Below are positions 1 to 8,344 of a stretch of 46,710 nucleotides of DNA, piece after piece. The notes beneath the pieces were generated by a model that worked only from the letters and a program-made list of their open reading frames with translations, made no database searches and had not been told where the DNA came from. The stretch spans positions 1-46,710 of the forward strand of contig CADBHB010000011.1 of assembly GCA_902794395.1 (NCBI GenBank), written 5' to 3'. The position numbers and the translations under genes are program-made. The stretch comes from an uncultured Ruminococcus sp. Its GTDB lineage: Bacteria; Bacillota; Clostridia; Oscillospirales; Acutalibacteraceae. Numbering within the stretch: position 1 is the first letter of the stretch; each line of letters starts with the position of its first letter.

Positions 1-295
1 CTCCCTTATTGTTTGTCTGAGCAACTACAATTATGGAGCTTCCTATGCTCTTTTTCAATATTTAATTTTCGTTATCCCACATTTTTCCGTGATGAGGCAG
101 AAAACAGATGATTCTATGACGATGAACACACCGCAGCAAGCGAGGCAGGTGTTTTTCGGCATATAAAACGGATGTTACCCGCACCAAAACAGGACCGGCA
201 CAAAACCATTTCGGGTTTTGTGTCGGTCCCTTTGTGTAATCGGTTTTGATATATCTTCCACAAAACGCCTTTCGTATTTTCTACGAATACGTGCA
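1..295. other. Non-coding stretch, no convincing gene
   Basis: No reading frame here has a ribosome binding site or recognisable protein. The first 110 bases are AT-rich and may be the tail of something outside the window. The only structured element seen is the hairpin at 192-229, listed separately. Confidence 0.5.
192..229. terminator. Hairpin, probable intrinsic terminator
   Basis: A 16-bp stem (GGACCGGCACAAAACC against GGTTTTGTGTCGGTCC, one G.T pair) closes a 6-nt loop. A short T stretch follows on the plus strand, and TGTTTTGG follows when read on the minus strand. It probably ends a transcript entering from the left edge; orientation is not certain. Confidence 0.55.
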
Positions 296-324
296 TTTAT
301 AGTCGGCTGAAGTCGTAGTATAAT
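296..324 (+). promoter_or_regulatory. Probable promoter for the hydrolase gene at 370
   Basis: A perfect TATAAT (319-324) lies 17 bp after a weak -35 (TTTATA, 296-301), 46 bp before the start codon. The context GTAGTATAATA is the same as in the promoter at 4476-4504. Confidence 0.55.
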
Positions 325-369
325 AGTATCTGAAAGTTACAGTCAAAACTATCATAAAAGGAAAAGCAT

Positions 370-1134
370 ATGGAACACAAGTATTTTTACATCAACGCGT
401 CCGGCAACAGCATACACTGCAAGCTGTACTGCACCGACATTCACGCCGTGAAGCGGGCAGTGGTGTGCCTGCACGGATTTACCGGGCACATGGACAACAA
501 GGCGGTGGAGCGCTTTGCGGACTTTGTGCTTAAAAAGAACAAGGACATCGGAGTGGTCATTTACAACGCGCCCTGTCACGGCGACGACGTAAAAAAGAAG
601 CTGACGCTCGGCGACTGCGACAGCTACATCACTCTGGTCACGGAGTATGTCAAAAAACGCTTCGGCACCGAGGAGCTTTACGCTTACGCCAACAGCTTCG
701 GCGGATACCAGGTGCTGAAATACATTTCGGAGCACGCAAGCCCGTTTAGAAAGCTGGCGCTGCGCTGCCCTGCGGTGAATATGTACAACGTCATCTCGGA
801 GCAGATAATATCGCACGACGATCAAAAGTTGTTCAAGCGTAACAAACCGGTGCAGGTCGGCTTTGACCGCAAGGTCAAGATAACTCAGGCGTTTCTTGAC
901 GAGCTGCGCGCGGCGGATATAAGCGGCGCAGACTACGGAGCGCTTGCCGACAGCATCCTCATTTTGCAGGGCACGGCGGATGAGATAGTTTCTTTCGATT
1001 TCGTAAAAAGCTTTGCGGAGAAGAACGGCATCGCCTTTGTGCCTGTGGAAAAAGCCGACCACCGCTTTGTGGACCCGCTGAAAATGGACCTCGCCATCAA
1101 AACGATAGCCGAGTTTTTCGACTTTAATGTATGA
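370..1134 (+). CDS. Alpha/beta hydrolase (serine aminopeptidase S33-like)
   Basis: A 254-residue cytoplasmic alpha/beta-hydrolase-fold protein with no signal peptide. Visible elements are the oxyanion-type strand VVCLHGFTG (about residues 32-40), a nucleophile elbow reading ANSFGG near residue 109 (the first Gly of GxSxG is replaced by Ala), an acid in QGTADE, and a late His in KADHRF. Together these form a plausible Ser-Asp-His triad. The size fits lysophospholipase/esterase-like hydrolases of family S33; substrate cannot be told. The ATG is preceded by AAAGGA at a good distance. The lipoprotein gene follows 46 nt downstream in the same direction and could be co-transcribed. Family call is firm; enzymatic role is inference. 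Confidence 0.85.
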   Translation: MEHKYFYINASGNSIHCKLYCTDIHAVKRAVVCLHGFTGHMDNKAVERFADFVLKKNKDIGVVIYNAPCHGDDVKKKLTLGDCDSYITLVTEYVKKRFGTEELYAYANSFGGYQVLKYISEHASPFRKLALRCPAVNMYNVISEQIISHDDQKLFKRNKPVQVGFDRKVKITQAFLDELRAADISGADYGALADSILILQGTADEIVSFDFVKSFAEKNGIAFVPVEKADHRFVDPLKMDLAIKTIAEFFDFNV

Positions 1135-1180
1135 ACGAGAACGACAAATATCAAGAATAATGATTTAAGGAGCGTCACGG

Positions 1181-2422
1181 ATGAAACGTGTATTATCGGT
1201 CATTTTAGCGGCGGCGCTGCTGGCGTTACTGCCTGCGGCGTGCAAAGCGGAAAAATCAAAGGAAAAAAGCGAAGCGTCGGCATCGGAAGCTGCCACGACG
1301 CAGGCGGCAGCCACGGAAGCGCCCGCGGAGGACAGCGGCGGCACACATCCCTTGTACTTTAAGGACAGCACAAAAAGCGAAAAGGCGGTAGCCACCTTCT
1401 TCAATTCACTCAGCGGCGAAAGCACGGATGTGGAAATGGTAAAAACCGGCGAGGACGACAGCGGCGTGACCTTCCGCTGCGAGGGCGATTGCTCCGCCTA
1501 CAACATGGTCTATGTGACTTGCGGCGACAAAAAGAGCAAGCGTTTTGCCTTCAACAAATGCGTAAGCGGCTGGTATCAAACCGAGCCCGAGCTGATGCCT
1601 TACATAGAGGGCGGCTCCGTAGACCCCAATCCGAAGTATGATGACATAACCCTCCCCTACGGCGAGGATGAAAAAACCGTCCACATCTGGAAGCCGGCGG
1701 ATTACGATCCCGCCTCAGCCGAAGCCTACGACACTATCTATGTGCTCGACGCCCAGAGCCTTGTGATTTCCTGGGCGGAAAGCATTGAAAACAAGGACTG
1801 TCCCATAATCACCGATGTTCAGGCGATGACGGCTGTCACCGGCAGAAAGGCGATAGTTGTCGTGGTGGAGACCCTGCGCCGCAATTATGAGCTTGTACCC
1901 AAGATAGCCGATTTTTCACCCGAGAGAACAGGCGAAAACGAGTTTGAGGCGCCTGAGGGCGAGCAGCTTTCGGCGTTCTTTGTCAATACGCTGGTGCCCT
2001 ACGTGCGGTCCAACTACAATGTTTCCACCGAAGCGGTCCACACCTCTGTACTGGGCGCTTCGCTAAGCGGCATCACGTCATTTTATCTGGCGCTGGAGAA
2101 TCCCACCGTGTTTGGCACGGCGGGCGCCATGTCGCCTTCCTTCCCGATTTATGAGAGCGCGGGACTGGACGCGTACATCGCGCAAAAAACCTTTGACAGC
2201 AGCGCGCCGCTGATGTATTTTTACACCGGACCCGCGGAATTTGACACCGAGCCCTTTGTTACCGAGATGGCGCAGAGGTTGAAAAGCAACGGCTATCCGG
2301 CTGACAAGATCGTGCTGCACTACGACAGCGACGGCGCCCACGGCGGCTTTTTCTGGCGCGGCACCTACTCGGAATTCTTGACCGCGATGGTGTTTCGGCA
2401 GGTTAAGCCCTTGCAGGGGTAA
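1181..2422 (+). CDS. Exported esterase-like protein (putative esterase, PF00756-type fold), probable lipoprotein
   Basis: 413 residues. The N-terminus is a short basic segment, a hydrophobic run and LLPAAC at residues 16-21. This resembles a lipobox, though Pro at -3 is unusual. A Glu/Ala/Ser/Thr-rich linker of about 30 residues follows. The C-terminal half (about 165-405) resembles the esterase D/enterochelin-esterase family: a YVLDAQ strand, then GASLSG near residue 290 as the nucleophile elbow, and an acid/His-rich end (YDSDGAHGGFFW) supplying a candidate His. The middle region (65-150) is not recognised. RBS AAGGAG sits 8 nt before the ATG. Probably anchored outside the membrane and acting on an ester or glycan substrate; substrate unknown. 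Confidence 0.75.
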   Translation: MKRVLSVILAAALLALLPAACKAEKSKEKSEASASEAATTQAAATEAPAEDSGGTHPLYFKDSTKSEKAVATFFNSLSGESTDVEMVKTGEDDSGVTFRCEGDCSAYNMVYVTCGDKKSKRFAFNKCVSGWYQTEPELMPYIEGGSVDPNPKYDDITLPYGEDEKTVHIWKPADYDPASAEAYDTIYVLDAQSLVISWAESIENKDCPIITDVQAMTAVTGRKAIVVVVETLRRNYELVPKIADFSPERTGENEFEAPEGEQLSAFFVNTLVPYVRSNYNVSTEAVHTSVLGASLSGITSFYLALENPTVFGTAGAMSPSFPIYESAGLDAYIAQKTFDSSAPLMYFYTGPAEFDTEPFVTEMAQRLKSNGYPADKIVLHYDSDGAHGGFFWRGTYSEFLTAMVFRQVKPLQG

Positions 2423-2435
2423 ACCGAGAAAAACA

Positions 2436-2476
2436 CAGCACACACGCAACAATCGCCGAGCGTGTGTGCTGTTTTT
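2436..2476 (+). terminator. Intrinsic terminator after the esterase gene
   Basis: A perfect 12-bp stem, CAGCACACACGC (2436-2447) with GCGTGTGTGCTG (2460-2471), is followed at once by TTTTTGATTT. It lies 14 nt after the stop codon. Confidence 0.9.
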
Positions 2477-2483
2477 GATTTGC

Positions 2484-2519
2484 AGAAAACCGCGTGTCCT
2501 TGGGACGACAACGCGGTTA
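2484..2519 (-). terminator. Palindromic terminator-like hairpin (AACCGCG family)
   Basis: AACCGCG (2488-2494) pairs with CGCGGTT (2512-2518), with further pairing inside. Read on the minus strand it ends CGCGGTTTTC, so it would terminate the flavoprotein gene that converges from 3255. Both arms recur at 11681-11730, including an identical 13-mer GACAACGCGGTTA, so this is also a member of a small repeat family. Confidence 0.65.
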
Positions 2520-2565
2520 TGCGGAGTTAACGCGACAGATGTCAAAGACTCTATTGAATATAGTA

Positions 2566-3255
2566 TTACTTCCACGGCCGCTTTTTGTCAAGCCAGCCTT
2601 GCTCCCTCCAGTACGCGACGTCCCTTTTGTTCCAGCCGTTTTTTTGCAGCCGAAGCATAAGGTAAAAGAAGCCCTTGGTTTTAAGCCCGGGCTTTGCCCT
2701 GCCCTGCCGCTTGAGGATGCCCGCGGCGATGCGGTCGGTAGCTTTTTCAATGGCTTTTCGCTTCTTTTCGGAAACGCCGCTCCAGTCTGTCGCCTTGACC
2801 GCGCAGCCGTAGCGGTAGATTTTGGCGACACCCCAGAAAAACAGACTGTCCGCCATATCCTTGTTTGTACTTTTCATTCCGGCACCCGCGGCGGTCGAGA
2901 TACACACTCCCTGCTTTCCGAACATAGAGGGTTCGGGCGAGTGCACCATCCACCGATAGCCGTAGTGGTCCAAAAACGCCTTCATCGCGCCGGCGGCGTG
3001 GTATACATAGACAGGGCTGGCAAGGATAATAACATCCGCTTCGTCCATAGCCCGGGTCAGCGGCGCCAACCGACTGTAGTGCGGGCACTTGGTCTCGCTT
3101 TCGGTAAAGCACTGCGTACAGCCCAGACAAAAATCTCCGAAGTCGCGCGGCAAAAAGAATTCGCTGATGTCACCGCCGAGCTTTTCCGCCAGTCCGCGCG
3201 CTATGTGATAGGTAGAACCCCTGTGGTTCTGCCCGCAGATCAGTACAGTTTTCAT
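2566..3255 (-). CDS. Flavodoxin-fold NAD(P)H-dependent oxidoreductase, iron-sulfur flavoprotein-like
   Basis: 229 residues. The N-terminus MKTVLICGQNHRGST is the FMN phosphate-binding loop of the flavodoxin-like fold, and SPVYVYHAAGAMKAFLD (about 90-106) is the second FMN-contact region. C43, C46, C49 and C57 form a CX2CX2CX7C motif, matching the compact 4Fe-4S motif described for archaeal/clostridial iron-sulfur flavoproteins (CX2CX2CX4-7C). The C-terminal 60 residues are basic and family-poor. RBS AGGAGG is ideal. It is the last gene of a three-gene minus-strand unit, 27 nt after tcdA. Likely an FMN-dependent electron carrier or reductase; partner unknown. Confidence 0.8.
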   Translation of the reverse strand: MKTVLICGQNHRGSTYHIARGLAEKLGGDISEFFLPRDFGDFCLGCTQCFTESETKCPHYSRLAPLTRAMDEADVIILASPVYVYHAAGAMKAFLDHYGYRWMVHSPEPSMFGKQGVCISTAAGAGMKSTNKDMADSLFFWGVAKIYRYGCAVKATDWSGVSEKKRKAIEKATDRIAAGILKRQGRAKPGLKTKGFFYLMLRLQKNGWNKRDVAYWREQGWLDKKRPWK

Positions 3256-3282
3256 CGTAATAACCTCCTGCAGAGAAATCGC

Positions 3283-4005
3283 CTACCGCTGCTCTGTCCC
3301 GCTTATCAGATCCTTTATCACCTCGCCGGCGAGAACCAGACCCGCCGCCGAAGGAACAAAAGAGACCGACCCCGGAATGCTGCGGCGCGGGCTGCCGTCC
3401 TCCGCTGCCTGCGCGGGACTAAGCGCAGGCTCCTGCGAGTATACCACCTTCAGCCGTCTGATCCCGCGTTTTCTGCACTCATAACGCATGACGCGCGCCA
3501 GCGGACATACCGAGGTTTTGTAAATATCCGCCACTCTAAAGGCGGTAGGGTCGAGCTTGTTGCCTGCGCCCATAGAGCTGATGATGGGCGTATTCGTCTG
3601 CTGAGCGCGCATAACCAGCTCCAGCTTGCCCTTGACCGTGTCGATGGCGTCCACCACATAGTCGTAGCAGGTGAAGTCAAAGTCATCGGCGGTTTCGGGC
3701 AGGTAGAACATGCGGTATGCCCGCACCTCGCAGTCGGGATTGATGTCGAGCACACGCGCCTTGGCGACGTCCACCTTGTATTGTCCCAGGGTGCTGTGCA
3801 GAGCTATGATCTGCCTGTTGAGGTTGCTAAGTGCCACAGTGTCGCTGTCGATCAGATCCAGCGCGCCCACACCGGCGCGCGCCAGAGCTTCCGTCACATA
3901 ACCGCCGACGCCGCCGACGCCGAATACCGCGACGCGCGCCCGACTGAGGCGACGCAGCGCCTGTTCGCCCAATAATAATTCTGTACGAGAAAATTGTTCG
4001 TTCAT
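3283..4005 (-). CDS. tcdA: tRNA threonylcarbamoyladenosine dehydratase (TcdA), ThiF/E1-like
   Basis: 240 residues, normal for TcdA/CsdL. An adenylate-forming E1-like enzyme that cyclises the N6-threonylcarbamoyl group of A37 in ANN-decoding tRNAs to ct6A. Seen are the nucleotide-binding loop VFGVGGVGGYVTEALARAG (about 31-49), the DSDTVALSNLNRQI segment typical of the family (about 55-68), and the VDAIDTVKGKLEL strand (about 116-128). Its ATG overlaps the stop of the upstream gene in an ATGA junction (4002-4005), implying translational coupling. Confidence 0.92.
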   Translation of the reverse strand: MNEQFSRTELLLGEQALRRLSRARVAVFGVGGVGGYVTEALARAGVGALDLIDSDTVALSNLNRQIIALHSTLGQYKVDVAKARVLDINPDCEVRAYRMFYLPETADDFDFTCYDYVVDAIDTVKGKLELVMRAQQTNTPIISSMGAGNKLDPTAFRVADIYKTSVCPLARVMRYECRKRGIRRLKVVYSQEPALSPAQAAEDGSPRRSIPGSVSFVPSAAGLVLAGEVIKDLISGTEQR

Positions 4006-4373
4006 AGCAACTCACCCAGCAAGGCTACGGCGTTTGCCACGCAGTTGTCGCAGGAGCAGAGCATCCTGCCGGTGGTGACGCCCTTTAAGTCGATACAGAC
4101 TGTCGCGCCGCAGCGGTCGAGAAAACCGCTGTACAGCCCGCGCGCCTTGCTCATGGCGGGCTTGCCCTTGTTCATCAGTCCCAAAACTATCTGCGCGCCG
4201 CAAAGCGCTCCGCAGGTGGCGCCCATCGTGCCCATGCCTGCTCCGAAGCCCGCGCCCAACGCTCGGGCGGTTTCCGTGTCGATGCCCAACTCGTCGGCAT
4301 AGGCGGCTATTACCGCCTGGGCGCAGTTGAAGCCGCTGTGCTTCAACTGCACGGCTTTATCCTGTTTGGTCAT
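4002..4373 (-). CDS. C_GCAxxG_C_C family small redox-type protein
   Basis: 123 residues from the ATG at 4373. That start is chosen because GGGAG lies 5 nt upstream, and the longer frame to 4409 has no RBS. The pattern matches the putative redox-active C_GCAxxG_C_C family: FNCAQAV near the N-terminus, GATCGALCGAQ in the middle, and C-terminal cysteines CGATVC and CSCDNC. Function in the family is not established; the Cys array suggests metal or thiol chemistry. It opens an operon with tcdA and the flavoprotein, from the promoter at 4442-4470. Confidence 0.85.
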   Translation of the reverse strand: MTKQDKAVQLKHSGFNCAQAVIAAYADELGIDTETARALGAGFGAGMGTMGATCGALCGAQIVLGLMNKGKPAMSKARGLYSGFLDRCGATVCIDLKGVTTGRMLCSCDNCVANAVALLGELL

Positions 4374-4441
4374 ATAACCACTCCCATATATGCTTTTTGG
4401 TTTGCGCAAGGCGCGGCTTTGTGCGCGCCCTTTCCGTTTAA

Positions 4442-4470
4442 ATTATACTCTATCCGAAAAACATTTGCAA
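4442..4470 (-). promoter_or_regulatory. Sigma-A type promoter for the 4373-2566 operon
   Basis: Read on the minus strand: TTGCAA (4465-4470), 17-bp spacer, TATAAT (4442-4447). The start site would lie about 60 nt before the ATG at 4373. It is back to back with the plus-strand promoter at 4476-4504, with only 5 bp between the two -35 boxes. Confidence 0.85.
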
Positions 4471-4475
4471 TACAT

Positions 4476-4504
4476 TTGCCATTCTTCACAATTTGTAGTA
4501 TAAT
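4476..4504 (+). promoter_or_regulatory. Sigma-A type promoter for the PHP phosphatase gene
   Basis: TTGCCA (4476-4481), 17-bp spacer, TATAAT (4499-4504). The predicted start near 4511 coincides with an upstream in-frame ATG, which argues that translation begins at the ATG at 4532 instead. Confidence 0.85.
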
Positions 4505-4531
4505 AGATAAATGAAGGGCTGTGATGAAAAA

Positions 4532-5320
4532 ATGACATACAACTTACACACGCACACCAAGCGGTGCAATCACGCAAACGGTGAGGACAGGGAATATGTT
4601 GAAGCCGCGATCGAAGCGGGGATGGAGGTGCTGGGCTTTGCCGACCACTGTCCGCAGTTTTTTCCCGACACCGACTACTACAGCTTTTTCAGGATGCTTC
4701 CCGAGCAGGCGCATGAATACGCCGAAAGCGTGCGCGCCCTGCAAAAGGAATACCAAAACGACATACGCATCCTTCTGGGATTTGAAACGGAGTACTATCC
4801 AAAAACCTATGACGCTCTTGAGGCGTTTATGCAGACCCTTCACCCCGACTACCTTATAATGGGACAGCACTTTGTGGGCAACGAATATGACGAGGGCTCC
4901 TTTTACGCCGCCGAAATGGGCAAGCGCGAGGGCTATTTGAGGCACTATGTCCGCCAGGTCAAGGAGGGGCTTTCCAAGGGCACCTTTACCTATCTCGCCC
5001 ATCCCGATATAGTGTGGTACTGCGGCAGCGCGGCGTATTATAAGCATAAAATGACCGAGCTGTGCCGCTTTGCTTTAGAGCACGATATCCCTCTGGAATT
5101 CAACATGCTGGGGCTTGTGAACGGCAGAAACTACCCCGAACCCGCATTTTGGGATATAGTTTCAGAGGTGGGCAACAAGGTAGTCATCGGCTGCGACGCG
5201 CACGACCCGAGGGCGCTGCTGCAAAACGATGTATACGAACGCTGCAAAACCATTTTGAAGGGACACGGCATAACGCCGGTACCGTTCGAGGAGATTGTAT
5301 TACGGAATGAAAAGCTTTAA
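4532..5320 (+). CDS. PHP-domain histidinol-phosphatase family protein (HisJ/HisK-like)
   Basis: 262 residues from the ATG at 4532. The in-frame ATG at 4511 lies at the predicted transcription start and so cannot be used well. Metal-binding PHP motifs are in order: NLHTHTKRCNHA near the N-terminus, GFADHC (about 40), GFETEYY (about 90), a LAHPDIVWY segment (about 155) and GCDAHDP (about 230). HisJ/HisK enzymes dephosphorylate L-histidinol phosphate with a trinuclear metal site. No other his genes are in the window, so the substrate is inferred from the family only. The next gene starts inside its last 14 nt. Confidence 0.88.
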   Translation: MTYNLHTHTKRCNHANGEDREYVEAAIEAGMEVLGFADHCPQFFPDTDYYSFFRMLPEQAHEYAESVRALQKEYQNDIRILLGFETEYYPKTYDALEAFMQTLHPDYLIMGQHFVGNEYDEGSFYAAEMGKREGYLRHYVRQVKEGLSKGTFTYLAHPDIVWYCGSAAYYKHKMTELCRFALEHDIPLEFNMLGLVNGRNYPEPAFWDIVSEVGNKVVIGCDAHDPRALLQNDVYERCKTILKGHGITPVPFEEIVLRNEKL

Positions 5321-6065
5321 GATATTATGCCTTACGGTGCTGTTATGTCTGAGCTTCTGCGCCTGCCAGGGCAAGGGCGGCAAGGCTGCCGACGCGTCGG
5401 AGCTCACCCCGGAGCTAACGGTGCCCTCCACACAGCCGTCAACCGCTTCAAACGCCGGTGACGCGGTCGTTGTGGGACGCGAGGAGACCTATAGCTACAC
5501 CGATCAAAACAACAGTACCCACACCACGGTGTACCGTATACCCGCGCTCAATTTCGACACCGCCGAAGCGCGTCAGATAAACGGCATCATAAACTCGATG
5601 TACAGCGACGCCTTCAATACCGCCGAACACGCGCAGGCTACGCAGCAGCAGCTTCCGCTGGCGTCGCTCGACTACAGCGCCAACCTCAACGATGACGTTA
5701 TTTCGCTGCTCATCAAAAGCGAGGATCAGACGCACACCGTCACCTACGCCGTTTTCAACTACAACAAGACGACGGGTCAGCACATGGACAACACGGCGCT
5801 GCTTGAGTATTTGCAGCTCGACTACGACCAAACCTTCGCGCAGCTTAAGGCGGCGCTTGAGGATGATTACTATTCAAAATTCAAGTACGAAAACTTTCCC
5901 GACGACTACTACTACCAGCTTGAATTGACGGTCGGGGACACCGCCGTGCAGGCATCCTCGCTCTATCTGAATGAAAACGGCGAGCTGTTTGCCGTATGCA
6001 CCGAACGCGCCAGCGTGGGCAAAGGCGAGTTTCAGGTGCTGCTCAAGGTGCAGACCGATAATTGA
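5307..6065 (+). CDS. Hypothetical lipoprotein (possibly DUF3298/DUF4163-like)
   Basis: 252 residues from the ATG at 5307; GAGGAG lies 12 nt upstream, and the in-frame TTG at 5295 abuts that SD and is rejected. The signal peptide ends in FCAC, a lipobox with lipidated Cys at about residue 20. A short Ser/Thr/Pro linker precedes a single domain rich in Tyr and Asp. The pattern EARQINGIINSMY followed by alternating strands and a DYDQTFAQLKAAL helix recalls DUF4163/DUF3298 extracytoplasmic domains, but I cannot confirm this. It overlaps the PHP gene by 14 nt and is surely co-transcribed; the terminator at 6185 closes the unit. Confidence 0.7.
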   Translation: MKSFKILCLTVLLCLSFCACQGKGGKAADASELTPELTVPSTQPSTASNAGDAVVVGREETYSYTDQNNSTHTTVYRIPALNFDTAEARQINGIINSMYSDAFNTAEHAQATQQQLPLASLDYSANLNDDVISLLIKSEDQTHTVTYAVFNYNKTTGQHMDNTALLEYLQLDYDQTFAQLKAALEDDYYSKFKYENFPDDYYYQLELTVGDTAVQASSLYLNENGELFAVCTERASVGKGEFQVLLKVQTDN

Positions 6066-6184
6066 CAGATCGCCCTTGTATCGGCAGACTTTCGCTGCCG
6101 CCACAAAAAGCACTTGCAAGAAAAAGCAGGATCGCGCGTTTCTGATGAAACCACAGAAGATTTAAAAAAGACAAGCACAGAAAA

Positions 6185-6229
6185 ATCCGAACCCTTCTAC
6201 TAAAGGAGAGGGGTTCGGATCATTTTTTT
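6185..6229 (+). terminator. Intrinsic terminator
   Basis: A perfect 10-bp stem ATCCGAACCC (6185-6194) with GGGTTCGGAT (6211-6220), followed by CATTTTTTT. It ends the PHP/lipoprotein operon. Confidence 0.9.
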
Positions 6230-6252
6230 CGCCTGACAGGACTTGAACCTGC
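6229..6252 (-). other. tRNA T-arm-like fragment
   Basis: Read on the minus strand, GCAGG-TTCAAGT-CCTGT is a 5-bp stem (one G.T) with a canonical 7-nt T-loop (TTCRANY), followed by a 7-nt stretch where a 3' acceptor strand would sit. No matching 5' acceptor strand, D-arm or anticodon arm could be assembled in the next 100 nt, so this is at best a tRNA 3'-end remnant or attachment-site scar, and may be chance. Confidence 0.3.
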
Positions 6253-6351
6253 ATGACAGAGCGCCAAAGCTAACGGTAACGCTCCATTGAAAAAACAGCT
6301 TGCTGCTTCAAACCGCCAAAACATTCAATTGCTTCGGGAACGGTTGCCGGA

Positions 6352-8325
6352 TCATTCCGCGGCGGACTTGGAAAACACTTCAAACAGAGAATACTTTCCT
6401 GCATTCCCAACGCGCCTGATTTCGATTTCTTCTCCGTCTTCGGCGTAATGATTGTTATAGTACGTTGTCAGGAATGAATTGAAGACGTCGTTTTCGGACG
6501 ATTCCGGAAGATCTTTTTCATAGATAATTATCTGCATATGGCTGTCGATCGAGTCTTTAAATATATTTTCGATCCCGTTTTCCGCCTGAGCTTTTTTAAA
6601 GCACTTTGCTTTGGGAAGCCACAGTCCGTAATTGACAAGATTTGGTTTTTCGCTCGGCAAAACCAGCGGATCGTAGTATCTCCTTGTCAGCATGATTTGA
6701 TTCACCAAAAAAACCGTATCGGGATGGTCTTCGATATATTGGTTCAGTTTTTGGTTGCTTTTAGCATCAAAGGTGAAAACCTGTTGTTTAAATACATAGA
6801 TGCCTGTATTGACCGATACCGCGACAAACGCCAACGCGACAGCGGACAACGCGATGCCGGCGATGCGCGGGCGTTTTTGGAACGTGATAAGATTTTCCGT
6901 ATCGATGCCGAAAACGATCATGACAAAAGCAGGGAAAATGACCGACATTGACGCGCGGAACACAAACCGGATGGTGACCAAATACGAAAAGGGGATCAAC
7001 ATGGCGGCAAGAACCGATAAGGTGATAATTGCCTGCCGCGCGTGGCAGCGCAGCGTGATCAACAAGGAAACCGCCATAAGCGGGAACAGAAGGATCCACT
7101 CAAGCAGCTTCGACTCCGAGATCATTGTCAAAGAAATTCCGATATACAGGCTGCATATCAGGGCAAGTAAAAGCAGCTTGATTAGCGTTCCCGCGTTTTT
7201 CGGAAACAGGATAGAACCGATGACTACGCCGAAAACCGCCAAAGCAAGAACAAACAGGAATAAAAACATCGATCCGTTTTCCAGCATTTTTTCCGATGTT
7301 TTTTTAAAGGCGAAAAGAACTTTTTCAAAAACGCTTTTATTGTCGATCCCGTCGTCGATATCCTCACGAATGACTGCCGACAGGCGGTTAAGCTTTTCGG
7401 AAGTATAGAAATGGTCGTCGATAAACCACATTCTGAGCGTCATAAAATCATCATGCGCATCCATCCCAAGCTCCTTGAATTTTTCCGGATTCTTGTAAAA
7501 CGGATTGATCCTTGTGTCAATGACAGAAGACAACGATTCATAGTAGTGCGACAACTCACGGTAATCCTCCGATGAGTTTTTGATCGCCTCGGAAACGGCG
7601 TTGACTCCAACGGCAGAGGCAATAGCTGCAACAAGCATAATACCCGTTGTCAAGTATTTTTTCAGCGCTTGAGCACAGGCGGTTTTGAAGCCGCTGTTTT
7701 TTCGGTTTTTAACGATGAACGCGGCTAACGCGGCAACGGCATAAACGAGCGCTATACCACAGCACGCCGCAAAAGGCTGAAATCTCATCTGAGAACCGAT
7801 AAGAACCAGTGCAAAACCACCGATGAGCTGAAGCCGTTTGCGCCATTTGCACTGTTCATAACAGCAGGCGTAAAACAGGCACAAAAAGCCCGCCGTTGAA
7901 GCGACTACCGCCGTATATGTATACAGGATCTCCACGATAAGAAACGAGAAAAAGACGGTATCAAATATCACCGCGTAAAAAAGTCCGCGCTTCGCACCTA
8001 GCTTTGCCAGCAGAAAATAGTCGATCGCCGTCAACGAAAAAAAGCAGATCAGCTCTTGGAGTATCATGTAAATATTCAGCTTGCCGAACAGCGGTTGGAT
8101 AAGCGCGCAAAATGACGTGACGAAGTATCCCACACACGGAACTGCCGTATTGCCGCCGAGAAACGTCTTAAACACACAGTAATCGTCATTTCCGCTCGTA
8201 ATCATGAATCCGTTTGCCGCGATATATACAAACGCAAAAGCGGCGCACATTATGACAGAAGTCACAAAAGCGTGCCGTGAGATCCAAGCAAAAAAGCCAA
8301 TGCTCTTTTTTGAAACACCTTTCAT
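6352..8325 (-). CDS. Large polytopic membrane protein, possibly GT-C-type glycosyltransferase
   Basis: 657 residues with about 12 hydrophobic segments and a soluble C-terminal tail of about 130 residues. After the first membrane span comes SGNDDYCVFK; an acidic DD-type motif in the first extracytoplasmic loop is typical of GT-C glycosyltransferases that use lipid-linked sugars, which is the main hint to function. A second large loop (about 245-340) is hydrophilic. CGGAG lies 8 nt before the ATG. Codon use is more AT-rich than in most neighbours (many AAA, TTT, ATA, GAT), and the gene stands alone, suggesting acquisition by transfer. It could instead be an uncharacterised multispan protein without enzyme activity. 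Confidence 0.7.
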   Translation of the reverse strand: MKGVSKKSIGFFAWISRHAFVTSVIMCAAFAFVYIAANGFMITSGNDDYCVFKTFLGGNTAVPCVGYFVTSFCALIQPLFGKLNIYMILQELICFFSLTAIDYFLLAKLGAKRGLFYAVIFDTVFFSFLIVEILYTYTAVVASTAGFLCLFYACCYEQCKWRKRLQLIGGFALVLIGSQMRFQPFAACCGIALVYAVAALAAFIVKNRKNSGFKTACAQALKKYLTTGIMLVAAIASAVGVNAVSEAIKNSSEDYRELSHYYESLSSVIDTRINPFYKNPEKFKELGMDAHDDFMTLRMWFIDDHFYTSEKLNRLSAVIREDIDDGIDNKSVFEKVLFAFKKTSEKMLENGSMFLFLFVLALAVFGVVIGSILFPKNAGTLIKLLLLALICSLYIGISLTMISESKLLEWILLFPLMAVSLLITLRCHARQAIITLSVLAAMLIPFSYLVTIRFVFRASMSVIFPAFVMIVFGIDTENLITFQKRPRIAGIALSAVALAFVAVSVNTGIYVFKQQVFTFDAKSNQKLNQYIEDHPDTVFLVNQIMLTRRYYDPLVLPSEKPNLVNYGLWLPKAKCFKKAQAENGIENIFKDSIDSHMQIIIYEKDLPESSENDVFNSFLTTYYNNHYAEDGEEIEIRRVGNAGKYSLFEVFSKSAAE

Positions 8326-8344
8326 TTTATCCGCTCCGTTTGTA

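Noticed and set aside
114-296. A 60-codon minus-strand frame in the left-hand non-coding stretch
   Set aside because: It runs through the hairpin at 192-229, and has no RBS or recognisable protein.
352-1062. A 236-codon minus-strand frame over the first hydrolase gene
   Set aside because: It is antisense to a recognised alpha/beta hydrolase with a promoter and RBS; no family match and no RBS on the minus strand.
2494-3975. A 493-codon plus-strand frame across the flavoprotein and tcdA genes
   Set aside because: Both minus-strand genes have clear families and RBSs; the plus-strand product is Arg/His/Val-rich without a family.
6231-6350. A complete tRNA gene on the minus strand
   Set aside because: Only a T-arm-like piece can be folded; no acceptor stem, D-arm or anticodon arm of correct size could be found.
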